Source: Phoronis australis (lineage: Eukaryota > Phoronida > Phoronidae). From it: a stretch of 60,000 nt of DNA. Below, piece by piece: positions 56,729-60,000 of the stretch. Within the stretch, counting starts at the first letter, position 1, and each line of letters begins with the position of its first letter. A program made the position numbers and the translations under genes. The DNA is taken from NCBI GenBank assembly GCA_002633005.1, contig NMRA01000069.1:98203-158202 (forward strand). Direction: 5' to 3'. Under the pieces are notes generated by a model that was given only the letters and a program-made list of their open reading frames with translations, was not told where the DNA came from and did no database searches.

Positions 56729-57692
56729 CTAGAAATAAAATCAGATATAATGTGATCATTGTTTCATGAGATAAAACATGCAGATACGGTTGGTACACCT
56801 TCCGTGCTATAAAAACATAGATGTTGGAAACATGGTATTCGTTATAGCAAAAGCAACAATAACTGGGAAAAACTGCTTCGGTATTGATAGGTTTAGATAA
56901 AGAACTGTCATTGACATTTACTGTCGGTCATTACCTGGGCTTTGCTAGTTTCCTGTGTTGAGAGTCTAAAAATATAATAGTTTCGGAGAAGGTAAGCAAG
57001 TACTTTAATTGTTTCATAAACGTAAATAGACGTCATTAGTAACCCTTGAGAGTCAAGTTTGAATTCCAAGGCTGGCTGCAGAAGCTTCATCCCCCGCTGA
57101 TCTGCATATCTAAATACTTGACTACTTATACTAGATACTAGTTACATGTATATAGTTTTATTTATCTCATGCGCGTTGAATCAGTCGAGGGACATACGGC
57201 CATGTAATAACGTTTTCCGTATTCACCTCCCGCACTACTTCAAGAGTGATCTCTGACAATGGAAAGATCAAAAGTTAGGACGACTCGACATCGTTAGCCA
57301 GCTTGATCGTTAAATCTTTCAGAAAGTGGTTTAAAGTAACACCTTTGTAGCAGTGTAAATAACACACAGCATGCAACCAGGTTCCAATGGTAACATCTGG
57401 AACATGACTGTGAATTACATGACAGTTCTGTCTCAGCTTTCAATTGCTAAATATTATATCGTCTGTAACTCAGGCGTCAAATCTTCGGTTACTACAATAT
57501 CAAATATTGTTGCTATTCAACTTTTTTCAGGAGATGCTACAAATTCAATGCACAGTTATCGTTGTTTTCAGCTTTTTATCTCTTTGCAGCAATAAATCGT
57601 TATATCTACTTGCAACCTAGCGCGCAAGTACATACATATAGGATATGATCCGCCACGTGAATAGTCTGAATGATGTATCTAAAAAACCTGCG
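56729..57692. other. Likely intron of the channel gene, no exon found
   Basis: A minus-strand acceptor-like TTTCCATTGTCAG near 57260 precedes a short open stretch, but its residues do not fit the channel. The rest is AT-rich with no feature. Confidence 0.3.
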
Positions 57693-58586
57693 TGTCAGAA
57701 TAAATATTAAGTAATTAGTAAGAATAGATCCATTTTAAGTTGCCCAAACTTTCTGCATATGTACTTTTAAATCATGGGGTCAGACTTGTTGACATGTATT
57801 TTAACGTCAAAATCTATTTAGATGGTGTTTACAACTTTGGGTTCTGGGGTCAAAGTACTCTAGAGATTCTAGAATATTCTGAGAACAAATTGTAACAGCC
57901 AATAATACGAGTGGATATGATCATGTGGTTTTTATTAGTCAATCACTAAATAAGTAGAATGTTATATTATGGGCTGAAATCAACAAGAAAATTAGATGCG
58001 CTATAATAGTTGAAGTATAAGGACTTGCTACAGTGTACAGAAGCAATTGTAAGACAGAGTCATCTCGTGGAAGATCCTAGAAGGGATCTTAGCAAGGGCA
58101 AGGGTTAACGAACAGGAAGTTAACTGAGAGCTTGTCACTTGCATCGTGGGTAGTAAGATACTACCTGAAGTGTTGCGTCATCAGCCAGAGACTGTGACCA
58201 GCAAGAAGAATCGCGGGTAGAAGAAATTGCCTGCAAGTGTTGCATCACCAAAGACGGTGACCAGCCAGTACACTGTCGCTATACAGTGTGCGTGTAGTTC
58301 GAAGATTCACCAACAGGACAGACATCCAACAAGTGGAGAGTCCCAGCTTGGATAGCAGATAAGACATTTGATCGTTTTGGTTGTTTGATTAAAGTAATCT
58401 TAAAAAGAGGGCGCTAGCGTGGTTACTCTTTGTAGTTGATTACTTAATTAACAATAGGTTTCATTTGTCTTATTAGGGGTTATCATATAATAAATTAATT
58501 ACTGGATTTGATTATTCACTCCACATCTACGCACAATCTCAAAGCATAGCTACCTTTTAAACGAACCCACAGTCAATCGTCTGACA
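57693..58586 (+). mobile_element. 5' LTR of a Ty3/gypsy-type retrotransposon
   Basis: The LTR starts TGTCAGAATAAATATT and ends CAATCGTCTGACA, giving TG..CA termini and 894 bp. The primer-binding site follows directly. It matches the solo LTR at 53345-54222. The element continues past the window edge. Confidence 0.85.
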
Positions 58587-58588
58587 TT

Positions 58589-58606
58589 TGGGGGCCAGTC
58601 CGGGAG
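58589..58606 (+). other. Primer-binding site, tRNA-Pro-like
   Basis: TGGGGGCCAGTCCGGGAG lies two bases after the LTR and agrees at about 15 of 18 positions with the site complementary to the 3' end of tRNA-Pro. The assignment to tRNA-Pro is from memory. Confidence 0.5.
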
Positions 58607-58715
58607 TGTTTAAATAAATGTTTACGTGGTTGTGTTGTATTGTTTTGAATTCAGTAATTACCGTTTAAATATTAATTAATAAAGTGCATTCTGGGAATAA
58701 TACCCTTCTTCTAAA

Positions 58716-60000
58716 ATGGATTATAAAAAGTATATTGCGCAAGCGAAACAATTCGGTTATACCGGTGAAGAGTTAAGGAAGTGCGCAGAGGAGCTCTTGC
58801 GGCAGGCCTCGGAGCGTGAAGAGCGCGCCCACAAACGAGATCTGGAAAAGGCAGAGTTTGCACGGGAACAAGCAGAGCGGGCCCAAGCGATTTAGATTGA
58901 GAGGCAGAAGACACTCCAGATTGAGCTCAAGGCGACACCTAGTGGTGGGGCTCCAACTAGTGGTGTACGTACCAGTCGTCCCAAACTGCCAAGGTTCGAC
59001 GAGCGCGTCGATGACATGGATGCCTTCCTAGCCCGATTTGAGACGTTTGCCACGAGCCAGATATGGGATAAATGGGAGTGGGCTGTGGACTTGAGTCCAT
59101 TGTTGACAGGTAAAGGCCTACAGGTGTTCAACAACATGCCGTCTGACCAAATTAACAACTATGACCAATTAAAGTTGGCGCTGCTGCACAGGTATGAATT
59201 TACCGAAGATGGGTTCCGACGAAAGTTTAGAGAGTCCAAGCCTGAATAGGGTGAAAAGGTGTTCCAATTCGGGGCAAGACTGAAAAGGTTTTTTGACCGA
59301 TGGACACATCTGGCGGAGATCGATGTGGCTTTTGATGGACTCGGAGATTTACTGATCCGAGAGCAGTTTCTGGGAGTATGCTATCCTGAGATGTCCGTAT
59401 TCCTGAGGGAACGGAAACCGAAGACCTTCGACGAGATGTCGGTCATTGCTCAACAGTACATGGACACCCACTGTACTGGTTTGTTGGGCAAAGGGTTCGC
59501 AAAGAAAGACTTGGGACAGGTAGCCAGAAGACACGCACCGCCAAGCAACACAGAAGAACGGAGGACAGAGACTCCTCGTTCGTCAATGACCAGAAACAAG
59601 GGTGACAAAGAGTGTTTCAATTGTCATCGGAAAGGTCATCTAGCAAGGGACTGTGGAATGAAAGACTTCCAGTCCAAAAGATTTGCTGCAAGTAAGCAGT
59701 CGTCTGCCTCGCAGCAGGAACGGGCAAAGACAGAAGACACCAAGAAGTCGGTAATGTATCAAGCTGTGGTAGCAAAGGGTAGTCCAATAGCGCAGCACAT
59801 AGTTGATGGCTATCTGAAGTTAGTCGATGGGACATCAATACCCGTAGAGACAGGAGCCTGTGATAAACGCAGAGAACCAGCTGACCACAATATGCCCGTT
59901 TGTGACAGTTACGTCAATGAAACAAAGGTACGCATGATACGTGACACCGGATGCAGTAGTGCAGCGGTGAAGACGTCCCTAGTCAAAGAAAGTCAACTGA
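58716..60000 (+). pseudogene. Ty3/gypsy gag-protease with two in-frame TAG codons, cut by the window edge
   Basis: One frame runs from the ATG at 58716 to the window end. It shows a charged coiled-coil-like start (EELRKCAEELLRQASEREER), a SCAN-like capsid region (LPRFDERVDDMDAFLARFE ... LLTGKGLQVFNNMP), a zinc knuckle CFNCHRKGHLARDC at about residue 300, and a retroviral-type protease start DTGCSS near 59943. This SCAN-like gag recalls the Gmr1-like group. The frame is broken by TAG at 58893-58895 and 59247-59249 but not shifted, so decay is recent. Reverse transcriptase and integrase would lie beyond the window. Confidence 0.75.

Noticed and set aside
57210-57260. Possible extra exon of the channel gene on the minus strand after TTTCCATTGTCAG
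   Set aside because: The short frame (ITLEVVREVNTENVITWPYV) does not match any channel segment, and the donor choice is unclear.
1-60000. CRISPR arrays, operons, ribosome-binding sites, bacterial terminators
   Set aside because: The regularly spaced repeats seen are diverged transposon or satellite-like units, and the genes have introns; nothing prokaryotic is present.

Overview
The window is animal nuclear DNA, most likely from a marine invertebrate. The coding signal comes in short exons with GT..AG borders and matching phases. The recognisable host proteins are metazoan extracellular or membrane types: an apple/PAN protein, a MAM-domain protein and a nicotinic-receptor-like channel. The repeats (Kolobok-type TTAA elements, Penelope-like, Jockey-type and Ty3/gypsy retroelements, and many short inverted-repeat elements) suit a cnidarian, amphioxus or lophotrochozoan genome. 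I cannot fix the taxon from the sequence alone. Nothing bacterial or plasmid-like is present. There are two runs of N (28380-28385 and 39509-40332).

Host genes. All three lie on the minus strand and were assembled by hand from exons. (1) 424-5515 is a four-exon secreted apple/PAN protein; its 3.3 kb second intron holds a Kolobok element. (2) 21161-26830 is the first five exons of a secreted MAM-domain protein, including a 19-bp microexon; its introns hold two further mobile elements. (3) 56118-56728 is the last coding exon (TM3 to TM4) of a Cys-loop ligand-gated channel whose earlier exons were not found. A 54-codon ORF at 46803-46967 and possible terminal exons at 16080 and 27147 are weaker calls.

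Mobile elements. From left to right:
- a Kolobok-type element (1980-3920) and its internally deleted, inverted sister (17809-19496); each has 158-bp terminal inverted repeats between TTAA sites, a THAP-transposase gene from one end and a convergent gene with a P2X7-type ballast (cysteine-rich) domain from the other;
- a LINE fragment (6943-8100) running into a Penelope-like element (8100-9790) that carries a 184-bp retroposon;
- a mariner-like remnant near 10420, a TTAA-bounded 1.67 kb element (11239-12909), a LINE RT fragment (13000-13215) and a gag fragment (15150-15430);
- a family ending in GGGCCC with subterminal CTCGA repeats (19757, 48862, 52857);
- a family with GTCGAG subterminal repeats (23223, 28343);
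- a 6.8 kb array of about 0.5-1.3 kb units (31640-38405);
- a 2.2 kb element with GGTCGGC arrays (38986-41218);
- a decayed Jockey-type LINE (41540-45480);
- a solo LTR (53345-54222) and the 5' part of its parent Ty3/gypsy-type element (57693-60000).

The most promising signals are two. The first is the P2X7-type ballast domain carried as cargo by a Kolobok element. The second is the 31.6-38.4 kb array, where most copies bring together NRF1-like, YY1-like and ETS-like core-promoter motifs, so the unit may act as a dispersing promoter module. A recurrent hammerhead-like tail (9741 and 24943) and three unrelated element families with dense CG-containing subterminal repeats are also worth a second look.
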